Assembly: GCA_900764755.1 (NCBI GenBank)
Contig: CAAFPE010000106.1
Location: 1 to 13,650 of the forward strand
Direction of reading: 5' to 3'
From: an uncultured Oscillospiraceae bacterium
GTDB taxonomy: Bacteria; Bacillota; Clostridia; Oscillospirales; Oscillospiraceae
Length of the DNA stretch: 13,650 nt
Shown in pieces: positions 1 to 5,680 of the stretch (its first letter is position 1; every line of letters starts with the position of its first letter). Both the position numbers and the translations under genes were made by a program. The notes beneath the pieces were generated by a model. The model had not been told where the DNA came from, searched no databases, and worked only from the letters and a program-made list of their open reading frames with translations.

Positions 1-216
1 CACAGGGTCCCACCGGCCCCGCCGGTCCTGCCGGAGCCACTGGCGCAACCGGCGCACAGGGTCCCACCGGCCCCGCCGGTCCTGCCGGAGCCACTGGCGC
101 AACCGGCGCACAGGGTCCCACCGGACCCGCCGGCCCTGCCGGAGCCGCTGGCGCCATTGGCGCACAGGGTCCCACCGGCCCCGCCGGTCCTGCCGGAGCC
201 GCCGGAGCCACTGGTG
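1..216 (+). repeat. 54-bp tandem repeat encoding collagen triplets
   Basis: Four full copies of a 54-base unit lie at 1-54, 55-108, 109-162 and 163-216, with a degenerate fifth starting at 217. Copies 1 and 2 are identical base for base, copy 3 differs at six positions and copy 4 is rearranged near its end. Each unit encodes 18 residues in six Gly-X-Y triplets. The array probably continues upstream of the window. Identical neighbouring units suggest recent expansion or gene conversion, so the copy number may vary between strains. Confidence 0.95.
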
Positions 217-371
217 CGCAGGGGCCCATCGGCCCCACCGGTCCCACGGGTCCCTCTGTCACCGTACCTGTTGCTGCTGCAGTGACAGATGCGACCGATA
301 CTGGTGATATTGTCGCTCAGTTCAATCAGCTGCTGGCCAATCTGCGTACGGCTGGTCTGCTGGCCACCTGA
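1..371 (+). CDS. Collagen-like repeat surface protein, 3' part (5' end outside window)
   Basis: The reading frame is open from base 3 and ends at TGA 369-371. It encodes Gly-X-Y triplets (GPT, GPA, GAT, GAQ) in an 18-residue unit, then a non-collagen tail of about 40 residues ending in NLRTAGLLAT. Collagen triplets plus a short C-terminal domain match the BclA-like exosporium and surface proteins of Bacilli and Clostridia, in which the C-terminal domain drives trimerisation and threonines in GXT triplets are often glycosylated. Thr is frequent in the Y position here. The next gene on the same strand is a glycosyltransferase, about 107 bases downstream, which fits a protein and modifying-enzyme pair. 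The N-terminus is missing, so anchoring and location (exosporium, cell wall or phage fibre) cannot be judged. A phage or fimbrial collagen-like fibre is a possible alternative, but the neighbours are not phage genes. Confidence 0.8.
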   Translation, partial: QGPTGPAGPAGATGATGAQGPTGPAGPAGATGATGAQGPTGPAGPAGAAGAIGAQGPTGPAGPAGAAGATGAQGPIGPTGPTGPSVTVPVAAAVTDATDTGDIVAQFNQLLANLRTAGLLAT

Positions 372-399
372 CGGACAACAGCGGAGAAAGATCCCAAAT

Positions 400-433
400 C
401 AGGGGCGGCGTTCTCAATGGAACGCCGCCCCTG
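400..433 (+). other. Strong intergenic hairpin without U-tract
   Basis: Bases 400-413 pair perfectly with 420-433 (14-bp GC-rich stem) around a 6-base loop. It stands 28 bases after the collagen-like stop codon and 45 bases before the glycosyltransferase start. No T-run follows on either strand, so it is a poor intrinsic terminator. It may instead be a partial terminator, an RNA-processing or mRNA-stabilising element that sets different levels of the two genes. Confidence 0.6.
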
Positions 434-478
434 AGTGGGGAAGAAAGCCGAAGAGATACGATCCAGGAGGTGGACAGA

Positions 479-1579
479 ATGGGCAGTTATAAGGTATGTG
501 TGTATGCCATTTGTAAAAATGAGGAGAAATTTGTAGACCGCTGGATGGACTCTATGGGGGAGGCCGACCTGGTGGTGGTGCTGGATACCGGGTCGGAGGA
601 TGGCACGGCGGAGCGGCTGAGGGCCCGGGGAGCGCAGGTTACTGTGGAGCGGATCCTGCCCTGGCGGTTCGACGCGGCCCGCAACCGGTCCCTGGAACTG
701 GTGCCGGAGGATGTGGACCTGTGTGTCTGCACCGACCTGGATGAGGTGTTCCATCCGGGATGGAGGGAGGCGCTGGAGCGGGCGTGGAAGCCTGGCTGCT
801 GCCGGGTCTCCTACCGCTATACCTGGAGCTTCCAGCAGGACGGCTCGGAGGGCGTGGTGTTCTGGAGCGATAAGATCCATGCCCGCCGGGGATACCGGTG
901 GGTGCATCCGGTGCATGAGGTGCTCCAGTGGGTGGGGGAGGGCGCTCCTGGGCCTGCGGTGGCAGCGGAGGGGATCCAGCTGGACCACCACCCGGATCCG
1001 GAGAAATCCCGGGGACAGTACCTGCCCCTGCTGGAGCTGTCTGTGGAGGAGGATCCGGAGGACGACCGGAATATGCACTATCTGGGCCGGGAGTACCTAT
1101 TCCGGGGACAGTGGGAGGACAGCATCCGTACCTTGAAGCGCCATCTGGCTATGCCGAAGGCGGTATGGCGGGATGAGCGGGCGGCCTCCATGCGGTTTTT
1201 GGCCCGTGCCTGCCTTGCACTGGGCCGTCAAAATGAGGCGCTGGAGTGGCACCTTCGGGCAGCGGCGGAGGCCCCCTATCTCCGGGAGCCATGGGTGGAA
1301 CTGGCCCGTCTGCTGTACCAGCGGGAGGAGTGGGACGGTGTGCTGTATGCCGCCGGTCAGGCATTGGCAATCCGGGAGCGCCCACATACCTACATCTGTG
1401 AGCCGGAGGCTTGGGGCAGCCTGCCCCATGATCTGCGCTGTCAGGCATTTTACCATACAGGGCGGACTGCTCTGGCCCTGGAGGAGGCCCGCCGGGCACT
1501 GGCCCTGTCGCCGGAGGACCGGAGATTGCGGGAAAATGTGGGGCTGCTGGAGAGACAGCTGGGGGAAAACAGGGTATAA
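479..1579 (+). CDS. Family 2 glycosyltransferase with C-terminal TPR-like repeats
   Basis: The product is 366 residues. The N-terminal half is a GT-A fold GT2 domain: YAICKNEE near residues 9-16, the nucleotide-binding DTGSEDGT at 36-43, FDAARN at 64-69, and the metal-binding DxD in DLDE at 86-89. From about residue 180 the sequence becomes helical and TPR-like (HYLGREYLFRGQWEDSI, ALGRQNEALEWHLRAA, FYHTGRTALALEEARRAL). This architecture occurs in protein glycosyltransferases such as SunS-type enzymes and in enzymes beside clostridial collagen-like proteins. The start is ATG 479, because AGGAGG at 465-470 sits 8 bases before it, whereas the GTG at 470 overlaps the site. Inference: it adds a sugar to Thr or Ser of the neighbouring collagen-like protein in the cytoplasm (no signal peptide or membrane segment). 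Donor and acceptor cannot be read from sequence. Confidence 0.85.
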   Translation: MGSYKVCVYAICKNEEKFVDRWMDSMGEADLVVVLDTGSEDGTAERLRARGAQVTVERILPWRFDAARNRSLELVPEDVDLCVCTDLDEVFHPGWREALERAWKPGCCRVSYRYTWSFQQDGSEGVVFWSDKIHARRGYRWVHPVHEVLQWVGEGAPGPAVAAEGIQLDHHPDPEKSRGQYLPLLELSVEEDPEDDRNMHYLGREYLFRGQWEDSIRTLKRHLAMPKAVWRDERAASMRFLARACLALGRQNEALEWHLRAAAEAPYLREPWVELARLLYQREEWDGVLYAAGQALAIRERPHTYICEPEAWGSLPHDLRCQAFYHTGRTALALEEARRALALSPEDRRLRENVGLLERQLGENRV

Positions 1580-1610
1580 AAGATCCAGGCGCAAATGCGC
1601 CTGGATCTTT
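1579..1610 (+). terminator. Bidirectional intrinsic terminator between glycosyltransferase and ackA
   Basis: Bases 1579-1592 pair perfectly with 1597-1610 around a 4-base loop. The stem starts at the last base of the glycosyltransferase stop codon. The ends are A-rich on the left and T-rich on the right, so each strand has a short U-run (longer, TTTT, on the minus strand). It can end both the plus-strand transcript and the opposing ackA-side transcript. On the minus strand it lies about 30 bases after the stop codon of the displaced ackA terminus at 1642, a normal distance for a gene's own terminator. Confidence 0.8.
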
Positions 1611-1639
1611 ACAATTTGTATAGACACCAGGATAAGATT

Positions 1640-1702
1640 ACTCAGCCCTTGACGATAGCGGCGGTATCCATGGCGATCATCAGTTCTTCGTTGGTGGGGA
1701 TG
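1640..1702 (-). pseudogene. Displaced second copy of the ackA 3' end
   Basis: These 63 bases match 1829-1891, the end of the intact acetate kinase gene, with mismatches only at 1675, 1687 and 1690. Read on the minus strand it encodes IPTNEELMIAMDTAAIVKG and a TGA stop, residue for residue like AckA, and all three changes are at synonymous third positions (ATC/ATT, GAA/GAG, AAC/AAT). Homology ends abruptly at 1703. There is no start codon or upstream kinase sequence, so it is a remnant. The synonymous-only divergence argues that both copies come from functional genes rather than from neutral decay of one duplicate. Confidence 0.85.
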
Positions 1703-1811
1703 TCCCAAACAGATCCGGATCTGTTTGGGAGCCCTTTGCACCACAATGCTCGGGCGAAATGAATCCGCCCTGCGCGAAATCAGCGCTGTGCGCTGATTTT
1801 GGGTCATCCCC
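1696..1811. repeat. Short palindromic element with near-terminal inverted repeats
   Basis: The stretch begins ggggatgtccc (1696-1706) and ends gggtcatcccc (1801-1811), inverted copies matching at 10 of 11 positions. Inside are three fold-back structures: a perfect 26-base palindrome (1704-1729), a small stem gggcg/cgccc (1752-1756 with 1766-1770), and a 9-bp stem aaatcagcg/cgctgattt (1777-1785 with 1791-1799). There is no coding sequence. The build resembles a small non-autonomous or dispersed palindromic repeat. Mobility is inferred, and no flanking short target duplication is evident other than the ackA-derived repeat. Confidence 0.5.
1704..1729. repeat. Perfect 26-bp palindrome
   Basis: The two 13-base arms (cccaaacagatcc and its exact complement) meet with no spacer. 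It starts at the breakpoint where the displaced ackA end loses homology. It could be a cruciform or hairpin, a protein-binding dyad, or the terminator-like end of a small repeat element. No T-run follows on either strand, so simple termination is unlikely. Confidence 0.8.
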
Positions 1812-1830
1812 AGGAGGAGAAATGAGACAC

Positions 1831-3027
1831 TCAGCCCTTGACGATAGCGGCGGTATCCATGGCAATCATCAGTTCCTCATTGGTGGGGATGACCAGGACC
1901 CGGACCTTGGCGTCGGCGGCGGAGACGTCGATCTCCTGGCCGCGGACCTTGTTCTTCTCCTCGTCCAGCTTCACGCCCATGAAGGCCAGCTTCTTGGCGA
2001 TGTTCACGCGGTTCTCCGCGCCGTTCTCACCCACGCCGGCGGTGAAGATGATGGCGTCCACTCCGCCCATGGCGGCGGCGTAGGAGCCGATGAGTTTGGT
2101 GACGCCGTACTCGAAGGAATCCAGCGCCAGCTGAGCCCGCTGATTGCCCTTGGGGGCGGCATTTTCCAGGTCACGGAAGTCGGAGGACACGCCGGAGATG
2201 CCCAGCACGCCGGACTTCTTGTTCAGGATGCTCAGCATCTCCTTGATGTCGTATCCGTGCTTGTTCATCAGATACTCCAGGATACCGGCGTCGATGTCGC
2301 CACAGCGGGTGCCCATGGGCAGACCGGCCAGGGGGGTGAAGCCCATGGAGGTATCAACGCTCTTGCCGCCGTCGATGGCAGTGACAGAGGACCCGTTGCC
2401 CAGGTGGCAGGAGATAAGCTTCAGCTCCTCGGCGGGCTTGCCCAGCATGGCGGCGGCCCGCTGGGAGACGTACTTGTGGCTGGTGCCGTGGAAGCCGTAG
2501 CGGCGGACCTTGTCCTGCTCGTAGAACTCATAGGGCAGGGCATAGGTGTAGGCCACGGGGGGCATGGTCTGATGGAAGGCAGTGTCGAACACGGCGACCA
2601 TGGGGGTGCCGGGCATGAGGGCCTGACAGGCGCGGATGCCGATGATGTTGGCAGGATTGTGCAGGGGGGCCAGAGGGTTGCACTCCTCGATGGCGGCCAT
2701 GACCTCGTCGGTGATGAGGACGGACTGGGCGAACTTCTCGCCGCCGTGGACGACGCGGTGACCCACTGCGTCGATCTCCTTCATGGAGCCGATCACGCCG
2801 TTCTTGGGATCCACCAGGGCGTTCAGAACGGTCTGGATGGCCTCAGAGTGGGTGGGCATGGACACGTCGGCGTCCTTGACGGCCTCCTTGCCGGCGGGCT
2901 TATAGGTGAACTTGCCGTCCAGGCCGATGCGCTCACACAGACCCTTGGCCAGGACCTCCTGAGTGTCGGGGTTGAGCAGCTGATACTTCAGAGAGGAGCT
3001 GCCGGCGTTGATGACAAGAATATTCAT
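1831..3027 (-). CDS. ackA: Acetate kinase
   Basis: AckA catalyses reversible acetyl phosphate + ADP = acetate + ATP, the substrate-level phosphorylation step of acetate fermentation, in the cytoplasm. The protein is 398 residues, the normal length. Family signatures are all present: NAGSSSLKYQL at the N-terminus (Asn7), HRVVHGGEKF with the acetate-site Arg91, FDTAFHQTMP, RRYGFHGTSHKYV, LGNGSSV, TRCGDIDAG and FTAGVGENG. The start is ATG 3025-3027, which gives the standard MNILVINAGSSS. The frame stays open further upstream, but that part does not resemble the family and lies in the leader. A GGAG precedes the start by about 10 bases. No phosphotransacetylase gene is next to it. The extreme 3' end is duplicated downstream at 1640-1702, which suggests that this terminus was replaced by recombination without changing the protein. 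Confidence 0.98.
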   Translation of the reverse strand: MNILVINAGSSSLKYQLLNPDTQEVLAKGLCERIGLDGKFTYKPAGKEAVKDADVSMPTHSEAIQTVLNALVDPKNGVIGSMKEIDAVGHRVVHGGEKFAQSVLITDEVMAAIEECNPLAPLHNPANIIGIRACQALMPGTPMVAVFDTAFHQTMPPVAYTYALPYEFYEQDKVRRYGFHGTSHKYVSQRAAAMLGKPAEELKLISCHLGNGSSVTAIDGGKSVDTSMGFTPLAGLPMGTRCGDIDAGILEYLMNKHGYDIKEMLSILNKKSGVLGISGVSSDFRDLENAAPKGNQRAQLALDSFEYGVTKLIGSYAAAMGGVDAIIFTAGVGENGAENRVNIAKKLAFMGVKLDEEKNKVRGQEIDVSAADAKVRVLVIPTNEELMIAMDTAAIVKG

Positions 3028-3215
3028 GGGAATCGATCTCCTTTTCAATGTTCCCGCGCTCCGGAAGCGTTCCCTCGTCTGAGAGCCGTTTGGCCCTCTG
3101 CTCCCTGGACAGGAGCGGAAACGCAGGACAGAGGCGGGATGTTCAAATTGGCAAGGCCAGACTTGCCTTTGGGGCCGGGCTTGTAGTACACTGGTAGACA
3201 GCCTGAACCCATAGC
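3028..3215 (-). promoter_or_regulatory. Long structured 5' leader of ackA
   Basis: From the predicted promoter, the ackA transcript would carry a leader of roughly 190 nucleotides. On the minus strand it includes a stem ggcaag/cttgcc (3150-3155 with 3162-3167) followed by aattt, a stem between gctcc and ggagc (around 3099-3116), and further GC-rich self-complementary stretches nearer the gene. I recognise no known riboswitch or T-box motif. It may act as an attenuator or stability element. Nothing here is convincingly protein-coding. Confidence 0.35.
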
Positions 3216-3222
3216 TAATCAT

Positions 3223-3251
3223 ATTGTACCGCTTTTTAGAAATCAGGACAA
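3223..3251 (-). promoter_or_regulatory. Sigma-A type promoter for ackA
   Basis: On the minus strand TTGTCC (3251-3246) and TACAAT (3228-3223) are separated by exactly 17 bases. They match the -35 and -10 consensus at 4/6 and 5/6. Transcription would start near 3216. It is the best promoter match in the 270-base divergent region 3028-3297. I found no equally good plus-strand promoter for tmcAL. Confidence 0.65.
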
Positions 3252-3297
3252 CTACTTTTCTGAAAAAAAGGAAGATAATTCACCAGGAGGTCAATCT

Positions 3298-4506
3298 ATG
3301 CAAGTCGTTGGCATCGTCGCAGAGTATAATCCCTTCCATACGGGGCACGCCTATCAGATCGCCCGTACCAGGGCAGAGCTGGGGGAGGACGCCCCTGTGG
3401 TGGCGGTGATGAGCGGCAGCTGGGTCCAGGGGGGGCGCTGTGCAGCGGCGGACAAGTGGACCCGGAGCAGACTGGCCTTGACCGGTGGGGTAGACCTGGT
3501 GCTGGAGCTGCCCACAGTGTGGGCGGTGTCCTCGGCGGAGACCTTTGCCCGGGGGGCGGTGGGCATCCTGGCTGCCACCGGAGTGGTGGACATCCTCTCC
3601 TTCGGCAGCGAGTGCGGAGAGGCGGACCGGCTTCGGCAGGTGGCTGCGTGCCTGAACAGTCCGGTCTATGAAGCGGGTGTGCGCCGGTTTGTGGATGAGG
3701 GGATGCCCTTTGCTGCCGCCCGGCAGGAGGCGGTGCGGGAGATCCTGGGGGCAGAGTACTCGGAGCTTCTGTCCACGCCCAACAACAACCTGGGCGTGGA
3801 GTACCTCCGGGCCTTGGACAGGCTGGGCAGCGCCATCCGCCCGGTGACGGTCCGCCGAGAGGGAGCCCCCCACGACAGCCTGCTGGCGGGAGAGGCGGCT
3901 CCAAAGTTTCTCTCCGCCACCCAGCTCCGTGCCTTTCTGGCGGCGGAGGACTGGCGGGCGGCAGAGCCCTACCTCCCCGGCGGCGGTGCGGAGATCCTGC
4001 GGAGAGACTGGGGCGGGATGCCCGGCCTCCGGCGGGCGGAGCGGGGCCTGCTGGCCCGGCTGAGGACCATGACCGCCGGGGACTGGGCCGCCATTCCAGA
4101 CAGCGGAGCGGCGGAGGGTCTGACCCCACGGCTGGAGCGGGCCGGGAAGCAGTGCCGGTCCCTGGAGGAGTTTTTACAGCTGGCCAAACCCCGGCACTGG
4201 ACGCAGGCCCGGATGAGGCGGCTGCTGGTGTGGGCCTTCCTGGGGCTGACCCAGTCGGACCGGCCGGACGCGCCCCCCTATCTGCGGGTGCTGGGCTTCA
4301 ACGCCCGGGGACAGGAGCTGTTGAAAACTATGAAGTCCCGGGCGGCTCTGCCAATTTTGACTAAACCCGCCCACGCCAGGGGGCTGGAGGAGCCAGGGCG
4401 GAGGCTGTTTGCCCTGGAGGCCCAATGCACCGATCTGTATGACCTGTGCCTGCCGGAGGTCCCCGTCCCGGGTCGGGAGTGGACCACCGGGCCGGTACGG
4501 CTGTGA
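3298..4506 (+). CDS. tmcAL: tRNA(Met) cytidine acetate ligase
   Basis: TmcAL (B. subtilis YlbM, formerly DUF795) activates acetate with ATP and transfers it to the wobble cytidine of elongator tRNA-Met, giving N4-acetylcytidine 34, in the cytoplasm. The protein is 402 residues, close to the usual size. It starts with GIVAEYNPFHTGH, the nucleotidyltransferase signature with the HxGH pair at His14 and His17. Then come SGSWVQGG near 39-46, DKW at 52-54, GVDLVLELP at 64-72, SFGSECG at 101-107, PNNNLGVEYLRAL near 160, and a C-terminal YLRVLGFNARGQELL block. ATG 3298 follows AGGAGG at 3285-3290 by 7 bases. It is divergent from ackA, so producer and consumer of acetate share a control region. The DUF3810-like gene follows after 13 bases, in an operon. 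The family assignment is firm. The modification in this organism is inferred from B. subtilis. Confidence 0.93.
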   Translation: MQVVGIVAEYNPFHTGHAYQIARTRAELGEDAPVVAVMSGSWVQGGRCAAADKWTRSRLALTGGVDLVLELPTVWAVSSAETFARGAVGILAATGVVDILSFGSECGEADRLRQVAACLNSPVYEAGVRRFVDEGMPFAAARQEAVREILGAEYSELLSTPNNNLGVEYLRALDRLGSAIRPVTVRREGAPHDSLLAGEAAPKFLSATQLRAFLAAEDWRAAEPYLPGGGAEILRRDWGGMPGLRRAERGLLARLRTMTAGDWAAIPDSGAAEGLTPRLERAGKQCRSLEEFLQLAKPRHWTQARMRRLLVWAFLGLTQSDRPDAPPYLRVLGFNARGQELLKTMKSRAALPILTKPAHARGLEEPGRRLFALEAQCTDLYDLCLPEVPVPGREWTTGPVRL

Positions 4507-4519
4507 GGAGGGAGACGGA

Positions 4520-5623
4520 ATGGAGAGACGAATGGGAGGGCGCACACTTGTCTGGGGCGGCGCTCTGGTTCTGCCCGCCCTGCTGGTCCTGCTGTTTGAG
4601 ACGCGGAAGTGGGACTGGGCCCTGATGGAGCGTTGGGTGTCCGGCGTGATGGCTCCGGTGGAGCAGCAGCTGGGCCGCCTGTGGGGGCGGATCCCCTGGT
4701 GTTCGGTTGCAGAGCTGCTGACCGCCCTGCTGCTGACCAGCTGCGTCCTCTGGCTGGTCTGGACTGTGGCCGGACTGCTCCGGAGGCGGGACGGCCAAAC
4801 CTTTGGCCTCCGGCTTCTGGTCCTGGCCTCCGTCCTGCTGTGGCTGTGGTGCGGCTTCTGCTGGATGTGGAACGCCGCCTACTACGCCTCCAGCTTTCAG
4901 GAGAAGAGCGGTCTGCGGGTCCAGCCCTATCCGGTGGAGACCCTGATCCAGGTGACCGCCCTGTTTGCCCAGCGGGCAGCGGAGTTTTCCACACAGGTGG
5001 AGCGGGATGGGGACGGCTGCTTTGCTGTGGACCGGGATGAGATCCTGGCCCGTGGGCCGGAGGTCTATGAGAATGTGTCCCGGGAGTTTCCCTTCCTGGC
5101 TCTGGAGGGCCAAACCAGGGCCAAGCCCATCTTCTTTTCCCGGCTGCAAAGCAGGCTGGGCTTTACCGGGGTGTATTTCCCCTTCACCGGGGAGGCCAAT
5201 GTGAATGTGGATGCCCCCGCCTGCCTCCTTCCGGCCACAGTGGCCCATGAAATGGCCCACCAGCGGATGGTGGCCTCGGAGCAGGAGGCCAACTTTGTGG
5301 GGATCCTGGCGGCGGTGACCAGCGGGGAGCCGGTGTATCAGTACTCCGGCTATCTGATGGGGCTGATCCAGCTGTGCAATGCCCTGGCCCCGGTGGACCG
5401 GGTGGCGTGGCAGGACATCGTACAGCGGTATTTTACGCAGGAACTGGCGGATGACTGGAACGCCAACAACGCCTATTGGGCGGCGCTGGCCTCTCCAATG
5501 GAGGACGCAGCGGAGCAGGTGTACGACTCATTTTTGAAGGGGAACGGTCAGGAACTGGGGATGCGCTCCTACGGGGCCTGCGTGGACCTGCTGGCGGCCT
5601 ATTTCGGAGGAGGGCAGGCCTGA
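4520..5623 (+). CDS. DUF3810-like membrane zinc metalloprotease candidate
   Basis: The protein is 367 residues with three N-terminal membrane segments (about 9-27, 64-86 and 97-116) and a large soluble domain. The domain carries HEMAH at 243-247 followed by ASEQEAN at 252-258: an HExxH zinc motif with Glu256 placed like a third ligand. This layout matches the uncharacterised DUF3810 family. Substrate and biological role are unknown, and proteolysis is inferred only from the motif. ATG 4520 follows a GGAGG just after the tmcAL stop. The frame is open further upstream inside tmcAL, but that part is overlap. The 13-base gap to tmcAL and the terminator at 5631-5677 make it the last gene of that operon. 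Whether the soluble domain faces out cannot be decided by eye. Confidence 0.8.
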   Translation: MERRMGGRTLVWGGALVLPALLVLLFETRKWDWALMERWVSGVMAPVEQQLGRLWGRIPWCSVAELLTALLLTSCVLWLVWTVAGLLRRRDGQTFGLRLLVLASVLLWLWCGFCWMWNAAYYASSFQEKSGLRVQPYPVETLIQVTALFAQRAAEFSTQVERDGDGCFAVDRDEILARGPEVYENVSREFPFLALEGQTRAKPIFFSRLQSRLGFTGVYFPFTGEANVNVDAPACLLPATVAHEMAHQRMVASEQEANFVGILAAVTSGEPVYQYSGYLMGLIQLCNALAPVDRVAWQDIVQRYFTQELADDWNANNAYWAALASPMEDAAEQVYDSFLKGNGQELGMRSYGACVDLLAAYFGGGQA

Positions 5624-5630
5624 GCGCGGA

Positions 5631-5677
5631 GAACCCCGGGAGATCTCAACGGAGAGGTCTCCCGGGGTTCTTTTTTT
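5631..5677 (+). terminator. Strong intrinsic terminator after the tmcAL operon
   Basis: Bases 5631-5643 pair perfectly with 5658-5670 (13 bp, GC-rich) and a run of seven T follows at 5671-5677. It lies 7 bases after the DUF3810-like stop codon and immediately before the convergent cls 3' end. The minus strand has no T-run after the stem, so it mainly serves the plus strand. Confidence 0.95.
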
Positions 5678-5680
5678 CGT

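Noticed and set aside
1..216. CRISPR-like direct repeats
   Set aside because: The 54-bp units are contiguous without spacers, stay in frame and encode collagen triplets.
1812..1860. Plus-strand start with aggaggag before ATG 1822
   Set aside because: A Shine-Dalgarno-like run precedes an ATG, but the frame only reads antisense through the end of ackA, so it is probably chance.
1759..3186. Long plus-strand open frame opposite ackA (475 codons)
   Set aside because: It is antisense to a clear acetate kinase gene. Its low-complexity Gly/Val/Asp/His-rich translation is typical of the complement of a GC-rich gene.
3028..3222. N-terminal extension of acetate kinase
   Set aside because: The frame is open, but AckA of this family starts at MNILVINAGSSS. 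The upstream translation is not family-like and lies in the leader.
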